In this document: positions 25,391 to 34,856 of the stretch, piece by piece
Numbering within the stretch: position 1 is the first letter of the stretch
Layout: the number at the start of each line of letters is the position of its first letter
Assembly (NCBI RefSeq): GCF_039526385.1
Contig: NZ_BAAAIX010000021.1
Coordinates: forward strand, 1-64,000
Direction: 5' to 3'
From: Luteococcus peritonei
GTDB lineage: Bacteria > Actinomycetota > Actinomycetes > Propionibacteriales > Propionibacteriaceae
DNA: 64,000 nt
Notes under the pieces: model-generated
What the model was told of the DNA's origin: nothing
The model's database searches: none
The model's input: only the letters and a program-made list of their open reading frames with translations
Program-made: the position numbers and the translations under genes

Positions 25391-26395
25391 ATGGCAGTCC
25401 GGCTGAGGGATGTGGCGCAACGCGCCGGCGTCTCCGTGCGCACGGTCTCCAATGTGGTCAACGACGCACCGCACGTGAAGGAGACCACCCGGGCACGGGT
25501 GCAGGAGGCCATCACGGAGCTCGGCTACCGGCCCAACCTGTCGGCCCGGCAGCTCAAGTACGGACGCAGCGGTTTCCTGACCCTGGCCATCCCGCAGATC
25601 GACTCGCCCTACTTCGCGGAGCTGGCCCAGCAGTTCACCCAGGCCGCGGCCGAGCACGGTTTCATCGCGCTGATGGACGTCACCGGCGGGCAGGTGGACC
25701 AGGAACGGCTCGTCATGTCCGGCATGCAGAGCCACATGGTCGACGGCGTGGTCTTCTCCCCGCTGGGGGTCAAGGCAGCTGACTTCGCCGACCGGCGCGA
25801 CAGCACCCCGATGGTGCTGCTCGGTGAACGAGCGGTTCCCGAAGGCTACGACCACGTGGCGATCGACTCGGTGGAGGCCTCACGGGCCGTCGTCTCCCAC
25901 CTGCTGCAGCTGGGGCGTCGCAGGATCGCGGTGATCGGCTACGAGGCCTTCGACGGGACCGCCTCCGTGCGCCTACAGGGTTTCCGGGAGGCGATGCAGC
26001 AGGCGGGGGTTCCGGTGGACGAGGAGCTCGTGGTGGGCGTGACCGCCTATGCCCGGGCCGAGGGGCGCCAGGCCATGGAGCGGCTGCTGGCGCTGCCCGA
26101 GCCACCGGACGCGGTCTTCTGCTTCAACGACCTGATGGCGATCGGTGCCCTCTCGGCCTGCCGAGCCGCCGGGGTGCGCGTGCCCCAGGACGTGGCGGTG
26201 GCCGGCTTCGACGACATCGCCGAGGCCAGCTTCACCGAGCCTCCGCTCACCACCGTGCGCCCCGACATCGCCACCCTGACCCGCGAGGCCGTGCGCGTCC
26301 TGCTCTCCCGGATCGAGGATCCCGACGAGGGTGGCGCGGCCCGCCGGGTGCAGGTCCCCTGGCAGCTCGTGGTGCGCGAGAGCACCGTCGGCTGA
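25391..26395 (+). CDS. LacI-family transcriptional regulator 1
   Basis: 334 aa. The N-terminal helix-turn-helix reads VRLRDVAQRAGVSVRTVSNV, with the hinge helix following (LSARQLKYGRSG). A periplasmic-binding-protein-like sugar domain fills 60-330. Divergent from the GH43/GH2 operon; the two CTTTGCA-type operators in between are its probable targets, so it is predicted to repress uptake and breakdown until the inducing sugar binds. Ends before a bidirectional hairpin shared with the amylopullulanase gene. Confidence 0.94.
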   Translation: MAVRLRDVAQRAGVSVRTVSNVVNDAPHVKETTRARVQEAITELGYRPNLSARQLKYGRSGFLTLAIPQIDSPYFAELAQQFTQAAAEHGFIALMDVTGGQVDQERLVMSGMQSHMVDGVVFSPLGVKAADFADRRDSTPMVLLGERAVPEGYDHVAIDSVEASRAVVSHLLQLGRRRIAVIGYEAFDGTASVRLQGFREAMQQAGVPVDEELVVGVTAYARAEGRQAMERLLALPEPPDAVFCFNDLMAIGALSACRAAGVRVPQDVAVAGFDDIAEASFTEPPLTTVRPDIATLTREAVRVLLSRIEDPDEGGAARRVQVPWQLVVRESTVG

Positions 26396-26457
26396 GCCGG
26401 TGATCCTGCTCTTCGTGGTCATCCCGCTGGTCCTGGACCGAACCTGACCGGGGACGC

Positions 26458-26490
26458 GACGAGGGGGCGCCCACCGGGCACCCCCTCGTC
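26458..26490. terminator. Bidirectional terminator between lacI-1 and amylopullulanase gene
   Basis: 15-base arms (26458-26472 and 26476-26490) with one mismatch, between two convergent genes. Confidence 0.7.
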
Positions 26491-26508
26491 GTCCCTGATC
26501 GCCGTCGG

Positions 26509-29500
26509 CTACTTCTGCACGAAGACCGCGATGGTGCGCGGGGGCACCGTGAAGGAGCCGGTCGCGGCGTCGTGGCTGGCGGTCTTCACCACCGGGTCGA
26601 CGCCCTTGGCCTGCACCGGCGAGAGCTCGAAGGACTTGCCCTTGAGCGCGGGCACCGGCTGGGTCTGGGCCCACGGGCTGGAGTTGTAGACCACCACGAC
26701 CCCCTTGAGCTTCGGATCCACGTCCGCGCCGACGGTGTCGTCGATGCGCTGGACGATGACGCCCTGGCGCATGTCCGTGGTGCCGGAGACCGGGTAGCTG
26801 ACCTTCTGCTTGATCAGCTCGGCCGAGCCCAGCCGGAACAGGCGCGTGGAGGAGCGCAGCTGCAGCAGTTCCTGCGCCTGGCCGGTGGCCGCCTGCACCT
26901 GGGCCGCGGTGGGCTTGAGCGAGGGATCGGCCAGCAGCGGCTGCATGAAGGAGTACTTGGACTCGTTGTCCGCAGCCGGCGGCAGGCCCTTGCCGAAGCC
27001 GTTGTCCTCACCGGTCCAGCTCAGGGTGTTGAACCAGTCGCCGGAGTTGTAGGAGTTGCGGTCCAGGCTCTTGCTGCGCAGCAGGTCGGCGCCGGCATGC
27101 CAGAAGGACGGCGTCTGGGCCAGGGCGGTGGTGCCCAGGCTCAGCGTGTTCATCCGGATCCGGTCGTCCATCGACGTGGTGGTGGGAAGCTTCATGGTCA
27201 GCGAGTCCCACAGGGTCTCGTTGTCGTGCGCGTCCACATAGCTGACCACCTCGTCGGGCTGGCTGGCATAGCCCGCCGGCGCTCCGTTGTAGTCCACCTG
27301 GGCACCCGTGACCGCCTTGCCGGAGACGGACCGGAAGGCGAAGTCCTTCAGGTTGCCGGCCAGGCCCAGCTGCACCAGGTCGATGTCGTGGTCCAGGCTC
27401 TTGGCCGCCTCGGCGTTGATCGGGGCGCCATTGGGGCTGGTGGCCTCGCCGGAGCCGAAGCCCTGCTTGCGGGGATCCTCGTCGAAGGGTCCGCCGCCGC
27501 GCACGGCATCGCGCATCCGGTCGGAGAAGGTGCCGATCCCGGTCCCACCCAGCTGACCCTGGCTGGCCTGGGTGAACAGGGCGTTGTCCGCCACCTCACC
27601 GAAGTTCCAGCCCTCGCCGTAGAGGTAGATCCGCTTGCCGTCCACGCCATCCCTGGCCAGCGTGAGCTGGTCCAGAGCGGCCCGGACGGCCTTCATGTTC
27701 TCCACCGAGTGGTGGCCCATCAGGTCGTAGCGGAAGCCGTCCACCTTGTAGGCGCGGGCCCACAGCACCGTGGAGTCCACCATCAGCTTGCCGGCCATCG
27801 CGTGCTCGGTGGCGACGTTCTGGCAGCAGGTGGAGGTGTACACCGCACCCTTGGCGTCCAGGCGCTGGTAGTAGCCGGGCACCACCTTGTCGAGCACCGA
27901 CTTGTCGGCCTGACCCGAGGCCGCGGTGTGGTTGTAGACCTGGTCCAGCACGACGCGCAGGCCGCTGGCGTGCAGCGCGCCCACCATGGTGCGGAACTCC
28001 GCGACGCGGTTGCCGCCGTCGGCCGCCGTGGCGCTGGAGGCGTAGGAGCCCTCCGGTGCCATGTAGTGCAGCGGGTCGTAGCCCCAGTTGTAGCCGTCAG
28101 CATCGGCGATCTTCGCGATGCAGGCCTGCTGCTCCTTGGAGTCCGGCGCGAAGGAGGCCAGGTCGCACGGCGGCGTCTTCTGCTTCGCCTCGTCCTCCTC
28201 GATCGTGGCGATGTCGAAGGTGGGCAGCAGGTGCACCGTGTTCAGGCCGGCCTTGGCCAGCCGGCTCAGGTGCTTGGCGCCATCGCCGTTGTCGGCGAAG
28301 GCCTTGTAGGAGCCGCGGTCTGCGGCGGGCACGGTCTTGTCGCCGATCGAGAAGTCACGCACGTGCAGCTCGTAGATGGTGGAGTCGACGGCCTTCTCCA
28401 ACCGGGGCGAGGCGGTGGAGGTCCACTGTTTCGGGGCCCAGCGGGCGTCGGTGAGGTCGACGGCCACCGAGCGCGTCGAGTTCAGGGTGAGGGCCACCGA
28501 GTAGGGATCGGTCACCCGGTTGGTCACCACCTTCTGCTCGGTGGGCGCGAAGACCTTCACCTCGTAGAGGTAGCGACGGTCCTCGAAGTTCCTGCCGGTC
28601 ACGGCGGTCCAGGTGCCCGAGGCATCCTTGCGCATCGTGGTGCGGGTGGCCTTCGAGGCATCGCTGTCCGGCGAGCCCGCCGGCCAGGAGAGCAGGGTGA
28701 CCTGCTGGGCCGTGGGGGCCCACAGGCGGAAGGTCACGCCAGCGCTGGAGAAGGTGGCGCCCAGCTTCTTGCCCTGGGCCGCCCCCGCGTAGAGCGCGTC
28801 GAGCACCAGCGGGATCTGGATCCCGGTGGCGTCCATGACCGCGCCGAGGTCGTCGTAGAGGGCGACGGCCACCTGGCCGGTCAGGATGGTGGGCACCTGC
28901 CGAGCGGTCTTCTTGTCCAGGTGCAGGGCCAGGTAGCCCTTGAGCTCCGGGTGCGCCTTCAGCGTCGCGGCATCCAGCCCGGCCGGGTCGTGGACCAGGT
29001 CGGCCTGCTGCGCGTCGTCGGCCACCAGGCTCTCGGCGTCCACCACCAGACTGCCCGAGGGCGACCAGTGCAGGCGCCAGGTCAACGAGGACGGGTCGAC
29101 GCCCTTCGGCACCTGGGCCGCAGGCCAGGCAATGGTCTCGCGGTCCACCCAGATGGCCTTGGCCGTCTTCAGGTCCGGCTTGGAGCCGGCCGTGGCGGTG
29201 CTCACCGTGGTCTTGTGCGTGGCGCGGTCGTAGCTGATGGTGACCACCACGCCGTCAGCGGGCACCGACAGCGAGATGTTGTTGCCGTCCGGCACGCCAC
29301 CGTCGCCGTAGTTGGTGGTCCAGCCCAGGCCCTCGGCGATCTTGAAGTCGTAGCTGCCGGCCGGGATGGCCGAGGAGCTCCAGGTGAAGACGCCGTCGCC
29401 GTCGGGATCGGTGAGCCAGGGCTTCATGCAGTCCGGCGACCAGTCGGCGCTGCAGCCCAGCTTGGCCTGGAAGGAGCCCGGTGCCGTGATGATCGGGCCC

Positions 29501-32277
29501 TCCGCGTCGCTGGTGACGTAGTGCCGGGCGTGGTCGTAGTAGAAGGTCACCTGGCCGGGGCTGGTGTAGGTGATGTTGGCGCCGCCGGGGGCTCCGCCGG
29601 CGCCGTAGTTCTCGTCCCAGGACTTGTCGATGGCCGCCTTGTAGGCCTGCTCACCGGCGGGGATCTGGTAGGTGCCCTTCCAGACCTGGTCCTTGGCGTC
29701 GAGGCTCAGCTGGGCCTTGTCGCAGGCCGGGGCCCAGTCCTCGGCGCAGCCCATCTCGGTGTTGTGGCTGCCCGGCACGGAGACCGCATCGGGCTGGGTC
29801 ACCGGCCCCACGTTGCCGTCGCCCGAGGGCGCGGCCGGCTTCGGCGTGCCCGCGATGGCATAGGTGCTGGTGGCGTTCACGTTGCCGGAGACATCCTTGA
29901 CCACCGCCCGGTACTCCACCAGCGTGCCCTTGGCCAGCTGCGAGGTGTCCGCGAAGACGCGGTAGGGCGCGTTGTCGTCGGTGCCCAGCGGCTTCCACTC
30001 CTCGGTGCCCACCGGACGCCAGGCGAAGCTCACCTGGGCGAAGGTGTTCTCCGGCACCTGGGCGGAGATCTCGGTGCGGCCACCGCCCACCACGGCCCCG
30101 GCTCCGGGCGCCTTGAAGGTGATGGCGGGAGCGGCAGCACGCTTCTTCATCGGGCTACCGGCCTTCCACACGCTCACCGAGAGCGCGGGGACGGTGACCG
30201 ACAGCCGGCTGTCCTTGCCGGAGCTGACGGCGCTGCTGGCGCCGTGCAGCGGGGCGAAGCGGGTGTTCGGGCTGTAGGTCTGGAAGCTCGCACTCGACGC
30301 CTTGGCGGCATTGTTCACGGCCACCACGTACTCGGTGCCGGTGGCGCGGTCGATCCGGCTGAAGGCGTAGATGCCGGCTCCCGACGAGGCGTAGCGGTGC
30401 ACCTGGGCGCCGTCGGCCAGTGCCGGGTTGGCCTGACGCAGCTTCGAGAGCTGGGCAAGCTGGGTGTAGAGCGGCGTGCTGGTGGAGAAGTGCTCCTTGC
30501 TGCCCATCGTGCCGCCGCCCACCAGGCTCTCGGCCTGGTACTGCGCCACCTGGCTGGCGAACATGTCCTGGCGGGCGTCCTTGTCGCCGCCGGCGCCGAT
30601 GAAGCCCTGCTCGTCGCCGTAGTAGGTCACGGGATTGCCGCGCACCAGGAACATCAGCGAGTTGGCCAGCCGGGTGCGGGCCAGCAGCTCGTCGCCGCTG
30701 TAACCGGCCTTGGAGAGCAGCATGCCCACCCGGCCCATGTCGTGGTTGCCCAGGAAGGTGGGCAGTTGGTAGGCGTTCGAGTCGGGATCGGTGTACCAGT
30801 CGTCGCCCGCGAAGAAGTCGCGCAGCGCGGTGGTGGCCTTGCCCTGGACCGCGTTGACGGCGGCTGCCTGGAAGCCGAAGTCGAGGGTGGCCGGGAGCTT
30901 GCCGGCGGTGGTGTAGGTGCTCATCACCTTCGGGTCGGAGTCGTAGACCTCGCCGAACATGAAGAAGTCCTTGGTGCCGGCCGCCTTCGCCGCTTGGGTG
31001 ACGGCCGGGCTGAAGGTGGACCAGAAGGGCGTGTCGACGTGCTTGACGGTGTCGATGCGGAAGCCGTCGATGCCGAAGCCGGCCCAGGTGGAGTAGATGT
31101 CGGTCATCCCCTTGACCACCTCGGGGCGCTCCGTGAACAGGTCGTCCAGGCCGGAGAAGTCGCCATAGGTGGCGGACTCGCCGGCATAGGTGGAGTCACC
31201 GCGGTTGTGGTACATCGTCGGGTCGTTGAGCCAGGCCGGCACCTTCACCTGGGCGTCCTTGGGGGCGATCACCGGGGTGTAGGGGAAGCTGGTGGCGGCG
31301 TCGAGCGTGGGGAAGTCCGCCTGGCCGGCGAAGTCTGCGTCGTCGAAGACCTTGCCGCTGGCGTCCTTGTAGGGCTTGGTGGCCTTGGGGATGTAGCCGT
31401 AGGTGCCCTCCTTGAAACTGATCACGTCGGCGGTGTGGTTGGTGATGATGTCGAAGTAGACCTTCATCCCCTTGGCGTGCGCCTGGGCGACGAGCTGCTT
31501 CATGTCCTCGTTGGTGCCCAGGTGCGGGTCGATCTGGGTGAAGTCGGTGATCCAGTAGCCGTGGTAGCCGGCGCTGACGTCGGCCCCGGTGCCCTGCACG
31601 GGACGGTTCTTGAAGGAGGGGGTGAGCCAGATGGCGGTGGTGCCCAGACCCTTGATGTAGTCCAGCTTGTCCATCACGCCCTTGAGGTCACCACCGTGGT
31701 AGAAGCCCTTGTCGGTGGGGTCGTAGCCGGTGGCCAGCCGGTCGCCGGTCAGGCCTCCCGAGTCGTTGGAGCGGTCACCGTTGGCGAAGCGGTCGGCCAT
31801 CAGGAAGTAGAAGCGCTCCTTGGTGACGGCCTCGCGCAGTGAGTCGGTGGCGAGCTGCTTGTCGGCCGCGTCCACCGCTCCCTTGAGCTTCGTGGGGGTG
31901 ATGCCGATCTGGTGGCTGCTGTCGTCATAGCTGACGCGCACCTCGGCGGGGCCCTGCAGCACCAGCTTCGCATTGGCGTCGCCGTCGCCGTAGGACTCCT
32001 CCCAGGCCTTGTCGATGGCCACCTTGTACTCGTAGCTGCCCGCCGGGACGGTGAAGGTGCGCGAGTGGACGGTGCTGCCCGGCTCGCGGACCAGCTCGGT
32101 CTGGGTACAGGTGGGCTGCCAGTCGGCCGAGCAGCCCAGCTCGTCCTGCAGGCTGCCGACCAGGGTGGCGGTGCGTTCTGCGGCCTGGGCGCGGGGCAGC
32201 TGGGTGCCGACGCCGAAGCTGAGCGCCAGCGCGGAGGCCAGGACGGCACTCGTGCGACGCAGGAGGGTGTGAACCAC
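26509..32277 (-). CDS. Secreted bifunctional alpha-amylase/pullulanase (amylopullulanase)
   Basis: 1922 aa. GTG 32277 is chosen because AAGGAG lies 6 bases upstream; a signal peptide ends near PRAQA. Order: X25-type starch-associated module (about 35-125); GH13 alpha-amylase with D409 (GFRIDTVKH), E443 (MFGEV) and D513 (FLGNHD); two more X25 modules (about 835-935, 935-1035); a PUD/CBM48-like region (about 1180-1280); and a type I pullulanase GH13 domain with YNWGYDP (about 1395), D1518 (GFRYDLMGHH), E1555 (YGEGW) and D1685 (DAHDNE). It should cut both alpha-1,4 and alpha-1,6 bonds of starch or glycogen outside the cell. Similar two-headed enzymes are known in bifidobacteria. No cell-wall anchor is seen at the C-terminus. 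Confidence 0.93.
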   Translation of the reverse strand: MVHTLLRRTSAVLASALALSFGVGTQLPRAQAAERTATLVGSLQDELGCSADWQPTCTQTELVREPGSTVHSRTFTVPAGSYEYKVAIDKAWEESYGDGDANAKLVLQGPAEVRVSYDDSSHQIGITPTKLKGAVDAADKQLATDSLREAVTKERFYFLMADRFANGDRSNDSGGLTGDRLATGYDPTDKGFYHGGDLKGVMDKLDYIKGLGTTAIWLTPSFKNRPVQGTGADVSAGYHGYWITDFTQIDPHLGTNEDMKQLVAQAHAKGMKVYFDIITNHTADVISFKEGTYGYIPKATKPYKDASGKVFDDADFAGQADFPTLDAATSFPYTPVIAPKDAQVKVPAWLNDPTMYHNRGDSTYAGESATYGDFSGLDDLFTERPEVVKGMTDIYSTWAGFGIDGFRIDTVKHVDTPFWSTFSPAVTQAAKAAGTKDFFMFGEVYDSDPKVMSTYTTAGKLPATLDFGFQAAAVNAVQGKATTALRDFFAGDDWYTDPDSNAYQLPTFLGNHDMGRVGMLLSKAGYSGDELLARTRLANSLMFLVRGNPVTYYGDEQGFIGAGGDKDARQDMFASQVAQYQAESLVGGGTMGSKEHFSTSTPLYTQLAQLSKLRQANPALADGAQVHRYASSGAGIYAFSRIDRATGTEYVVAVNNAAKASSASFQTYSPNTRFAPLHGASSAVSSGKDSRLSVTVPALSVSVWKAGSPMKKRAAAPAITFKAPGAGAVVGGGRTEISAQVPENTFAQVSFAWRPVGTEEWKPLGTDDNAPYRVFADTSQLAKGTLVEYRAVVKDVSGNVNATSTYAIAGTPKPAAPSGDGNVGPVTQPDAVSVPGSHNTEMGCAEDWAPACDKAQLSLDAKDQVWKGTYQIPAGEQAYKAAIDKSWDENYGAGGAPGGANITYTSPGQVTFYYDHARHYVTSDAEGPIITAPGSFQAKLGCSADWSPDCMKPWLTDPDGDGVFTWSSSAIPAGSYDFKIAEGLGWTTNYGDGGVPDGNNISLSVPADGVVVTISYDRATHKTTVSTATAGSKPDLKTAKAIWVDRETIAWPAAQVPKGVDPSSLTWRLHWSPSGSLVVDAESLVADDAQQADLVHDPAGLDAATLKAHPELKGYLALHLDKKTARQVPTILTGQVAVALYDDLGAVMDATGIQIPLVLDALYAGAAQGKKLGATFSSAGVTFRLWAPTAQQVTLLSWPAGSPDSDASKATRTTMRKDASGTWTAVTGRNFEDRRYLYEVKVFAPTEQKVVTNRVTDPYSVALTLNSTRSVAVDLTDARWAPKQWTSTASPRLEKAVDSTIYELHVRDFSIGDKTVPAADRGSYKAFADNGDGAKHLSRLAKAGLNTVHLLPTFDIATIEEDEAKQKTPPCDLASFAPDSKEQQACIAKIADADGYNWGYDPLHYMAPEGSYASSATAADGGNRVAEFRTMVGALHASGLRVVLDQVYNHTAASGQADKSVLDKVVPGYYQRLDAKGAVYTSTCCQNVATEHAMAGKLMVDSTVLWARAYKVDGFRYDLMGHHSVENMKAVRAALDQLTLARDGVDGKRIYLYGEGWNFGEVADNALFTQASQGQLGGTGIGTFSDRMRDAVRGGGPFDEDPRKQGFGSGEATSPNGAPINAEAAKSLDHDIDLVQLGLAGNLKDFAFRSVSGKAVTGAQVDYNGAPAGYASQPDEVVSYVDAHDNETLWDSLTMKLPTTTSMDDRIRMNTLSLGTTALAQTPSFWHAGADLLRSKSLDRNSYNSGDWFNTLSWTGEDNGFGKGLPPAADNESKYSFMQPLLADPSLKPTAAQVQAATGQAQELLQLRSSTRLFRLGSAELIKQKVSYPVSGTTDMRQGVIVQRIDDTVGADVDPKLKGVVVVYNSSPWAQTQPVPALKGKSFELSPVQAKGVDPVVKTASHDAATGSFTVPPRTIAVFVQK

Positions 32278-32351
32278 GGTGTTCTCCTTGAACATCCTCC
32301 GGGAGTGGGGGATCCCGGTCACGGGTGCCTCGTCGCCCCCGTGCGCGCGCA

Positions 32352-32357
32352 ACGCTA
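32352..32357 (-). promoter_or_regulatory. Candidate -10 box of the amylopullulanase gene
   Basis: TAGCGT on the minus strand about 75 bases before the GTG. No good -35 match is seen. Confidence 0.3.
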
Positions 32358-32405
32358 GTCCTCGCCACCGACAGTGGGTAGACCCAGGTGGATGTCTGGT
32401 GCAGA

Positions 32406-32419
32406 CCTTGCCTGCAAGG
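32406..32419. promoter_or_regulatory. Dyad CCTTGC-CT-GCAAGG
   Basis: Perfect 6-base arms around a 2-base centre in the divergent region between the amylopullulanase and rhodanese genes. The CTTGC/GCAAG halves resemble LacI/MalR-type sites. It lies about 50 bases upstream of the candidate -10, so its function is open. Otherwise 32278-32528 shows no gene. Confidence 0.35.
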
Positions 32420-32528
32420 GATCTCAGGTGCGTCCGTCGAGAGGGTCCGGCCAGCGCCGGGACGGCTCCGTCCCGGCTGCCCCGGCAGGCGCCGCGACGG
32501 CCTCGCGTGGTGTGGTGTCATGGGTGCC

Positions 32529-32915
32529 ATGGGATTGCGTGACCGACTCATGAACAAGATGACCCCCGAGGGCGGCCTCAGTGTCGACGAGGCGCTGCAG
32601 CTGCTGGCCGAGGGCGGGGTGCTGTGCGACGTGCGCACGCAGGGGGAGTACGAGGCCGGTCATGCCCCGGGAGCCCGTCTGGTGGACGTGAAGTTGCTCG
32701 GTGAGAACGTGATGGACGCGGTCTATCCCGGAGATCCGTTCGCCGAGCCCGACAAGACCATCGTGCTGATCTGCGACACCGGCTTGCGCTCCGGCCATGC
32801 CGTGAAGCTGGTGCGCGAGCAGGGCATGAAGGCGGAGTTCGTGCACGGCGGTCTCATCGCCTGGCGCGAGTCCGGCCAGATCCTGATCCCCGGGCCGCCG
32901 CGCAAGCGCTTCTGA
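32529..32915 (+). CDS. Single-domain rhodanese-like sulfurtransferase
   Basis: 128 aa. Rhodanese fold with the active loop ICDTGLRSGH (C82), matching the CxxGxR pattern of sulfur-carrying enzymes such as GlpE. Likely a cytoplasmic thiosulfate or persulfide transferase; no partner gene is adjacent. ATG 32529 is used; an in-frame ATG at 32520 is equally possible, as neither has a clear ribosome site. Ends before a long palindrome. Confidence 0.85.
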   Translation: MGLRDRLMNKMTPEGGLSVDEALQLLAEGGVLCDVRTQGEYEAGHAPGARLVDVKLLGENVMDAVYPGDPFAEPDKTIVLICDTGLRSGHAVKLVREQGMKAEFVHGGLIAWRESGQILIPGPPRKRF

Positions 32916-32936
32916 GGCCTTCGGACCGTCGCTCGT

Positions 32937-32989
32937 GGATTGTGGGGATGATTTGGGTGCGTAGTCGACGCACATCATCCCCACAATCC
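32937..32989. terminator. Palindromic bidirectional terminator, family copy A
   Basis: Outer 16-bp perfect stem (32937-32952 with 32974-32989), a 4-base bulge, then an inner stem GTGCGT/ACGCAC and a short loop. It lies between convergent genes. The outer arm and the loop core CGTAGTCGAC recur almost unchanged at 62810-62868. Confidence 0.75.
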
Positions 32990-32992
32990 GGC

Positions 32993-33631
32993 TCAGCCCC
33001 CGAACCGGGCTCGCAGCCCCTGTGAGACCTGCGGCCACTCGTCGGCCAGGATGCTGAAGACGACGGTGTCGCGCCAGCTCCCGTCCTCGCGCGGCTGCTC
33101 GCGACGCAGCACTCCCTCGCGGGTGGCGCCGAGTCTGGCGATCGCCGCCTGGCTGCGGGTGTTGAGGATGTCGGTCTGGATCTTCACCCGCCCCAGGCCA
33201 CACTGCTCGAAGCAGTGGCGCAGCAGCAGCCACTTGGCCTCGGCATTGGTGCCGCTGCCCCAGAAGCGTGGGGCGTAGAGGGTCCAGCCCAGGTGGGCCT
33301 GCTCGCGCGGGAGATGGACCTCGCCCAGGGAACTGGTGCCAACCAGTTCGCCCGCCCTTCCGAGGGGGCCGTCGGCGCGCAGCCTGATCGCATAGGACAT
33401 CCGCCCGGCGCCCCGGCCGTCGCGATCGGTGGGGTCGGAGAGCCACTGCCGACGCACCAGCTCCAGCGCCTCGCCGGGGTCGGTCGGGCGGTGGTGCATC
33501 ACGTAGCCGTGGGCGTAGACCTCGGGATCCGTCACGATCTCGGCCAGCTCCGGCAGGTCCTGCTCGGTGAGCCGTCGCAGCTCCAGGTTCGGCCCGGTCA
33601 GGGGGCCCTCGTCGGGCAGTCGTGGCTCCAT
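32993..33631 (-). CDS. GNAT-family N-acetyltransferase (RimJ/RimL type)
   Basis: 212 aa. Fold typical of the RimJ/RimL branch: LELRRLTEQDLPELAEI at the start, the acetyl-CoA-binding segment FWGSGTNAEAKWLLLRH, and NTRSQAAIARLGATREGVLRRE near the end. The substrate is unknown; relatives acetylate ribosomal protein N-termini or small amines. ATG 33631 follows TAGCCT by 7 bases (leaderless). Confidence 0.9.
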   Translation of the reverse strand: MEPRLPDEGPLTGPNLELRRLTEQDLPELAEIVTDPEVYAHGYVMHHRPTDPGEALELVRRQWLSDPTDRDGRGAGRMSYAIRLRADGPLGRAGELVGTSSLGEVHLPREQAHLGWTLYAPRFWGSGTNAEAKWLLLRHCFEQCGLGRVKIQTDILNTRSQAAIARLGATREGVLRREQPREDGSWRDTVVFSILADEWPQVSQGLRARFGG

Positions 33632-33638
33632 GGTCGTC

Positions 33639-33644
33639 AGGCTA
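33639..33644 (-). promoter_or_regulatory. -10 box of leaderless GNAT gene
   Basis: TAGCCT on the minus strand, 7 bases before the ATG. Confidence 0.5.
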
Positions 33645-33687
33645 GTCGCCGTGATGGGGGCTGAGACGGTGTGATGTGATGTGCGCC

Positions 33688-34749
33688 ATGAGTCGCCAGG
33701 GCGAAGCCGAGGCCATCCTGTCCAGAAGGCCGGGCAGGAGGGTGACGATCGGTGATCTTGCCCGGGCCCTCGACCTGTCGCAGTCCTCGGTCTCCGCCGC
33801 GCTGAACGACATGCCCGGGGTGAGCGAGCCCACCCGCGCCCGGGTCAAGGCCCTGGCGGACGAGCTGGGCTGGCGTCCCCACGCCGGGGCACGGGCCCTG
33901 CGCACCCAGCAGCGGCGCACCATCGGGCTGGTCCTGGCACGCGACCCGGAGCAGCTGGCCAACGAGCCCTTCTACTACTACGTCATCGCAGGCATCGAGC
34001 GGGTCCTGCAGCAGGAGGACTACTCGCTCATGCTGCGGATGGTCGGCTCCAGCGCTGATGACCTGTCGATCTACCGCAAGTGGCACGAGGAGCAGGTGGT
34101 GGACGGCATCATCGTCTTCGACGTGCGCGCCGACGACGAACGGATCACGCTGCTGCACCAGCTCGCAGTGCCCCTGGTGCTGGTGGGGGAGTCCGAGCGC
34201 CATCCCGGCACCCTCCAGCTCTCCTCGGACACCACGGCCGAGGCCCGGCTGGTCATGGAGCACCTGCAGGGCCTGGGGCACCGCCACGTCGGGCACGTGA
34301 CGGGGCCGGCAGCGCTGCACCACGAGCGGATGCGCAGCGAGGCCATGCGCCAGCAGGCCAACCTCCTGGGGCTGCATCTGACCAGTGTGGAGGCGGACTA
34401 CACGATCAACGGTGCCCACGACCGGGCCCTCGATCTCCTCGACGGGCCAGAACGGCCCACGGCGCTGGTGGGTTCCAGCGACCTGACTGCCTTTGGCATC
34501 ATGCGCGCCGCGCACCAGCTGGGCCTGCGGGTCCCCGACGACGTCGCGGTGGCGAGCTGGGACGACTCGCTGCCGGGCCAGCTCCTCACCCCAGCCATGA
34601 CGGCGCTGGATCGCGATCCCCTGCGGATCGGCACCGGAGCGGCCATGATGATCGTGGACCGGTTGGAGGGGCGTGAGGTGCAGGAGCACCAGTTCGGGCC
34701 CAAGCCACGCCTCGTGGTGCGCGGTACCACCACGTCACCCGCCTCCTGA
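33688..34749 (+). CDS. LacI-family transcriptional regulator 2
   Basis: About 353 aa. Helix-turn-helix VTIGDLARALDLSQSSVSAALND, then a sugar-binding domain ending in the dimer region. Start ATG 33688 is used; an ATG at 33676 in the same frame is the alternative. Directly upstream of the ABC/GH5/GH1 operon and followed by two identical CCGAATCGATTCGG dyads, which are its likely operators. Transcribed in the same direction as the operon, unlike regulator 1. Confidence 0.93.
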   Translation: MSRQGEAEAILSRRPGRRVTIGDLARALDLSQSSVSAALNDMPGVSEPTRARVKALADELGWRPHAGARALRTQQRRTIGLVLARDPEQLANEPFYYYVIAGIERVLQQEDYSLMLRMVGSSADDLSIYRKWHEEQVVDGIIVFDVRADDERITLLHQLAVPLVLVGESERHPGTLQLSSDTTAEARLVMEHLQGLGHRHVGHVTGPAALHHERMRSEAMRQQANLLGLHLTSVEADYTINGAHDRALDLLDGPERPTALVGSSDLTAFGIMRAAHQLGLRVPDDVAVASWDDSLPGQLLTPAMTALDRDPLRIGTGAAMMIVDRLEGREVQEHQFGPKPRLVVRGTTTSPAS

Positions 34750-34820
34750 GCCCTGCGGCCGACCACTTCTCGCGCCGACGATCCTTTGGTCACGGTTTGG
34801 TAACGAGAGGTCGAAAGATC

Positions 34821-34838
34821 TGCCGAATCGATTCGGCA
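34821..34838. promoter_or_regulatory. LacI-type operator A
   Basis: TGCCGAATCGATTCGGCA, a perfect 18-base palindrome with the central CG typical of LacI-family sites, 90 bases before the binding-protein gene. Confidence 0.75.
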
Positions 34839-34856
34839 AATTGCAGCATGGGGAGA

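Noticed and set aside
26572..31842. A 1756-codon open frame opposite the amylopullulanase gene
   Set aside because: It is the antisense shadow of a GC-rich gene: composition is dominated by Gly, Ala, Val and His/Arg, without any domain, while the minus strand shows two complete GH13 domains.
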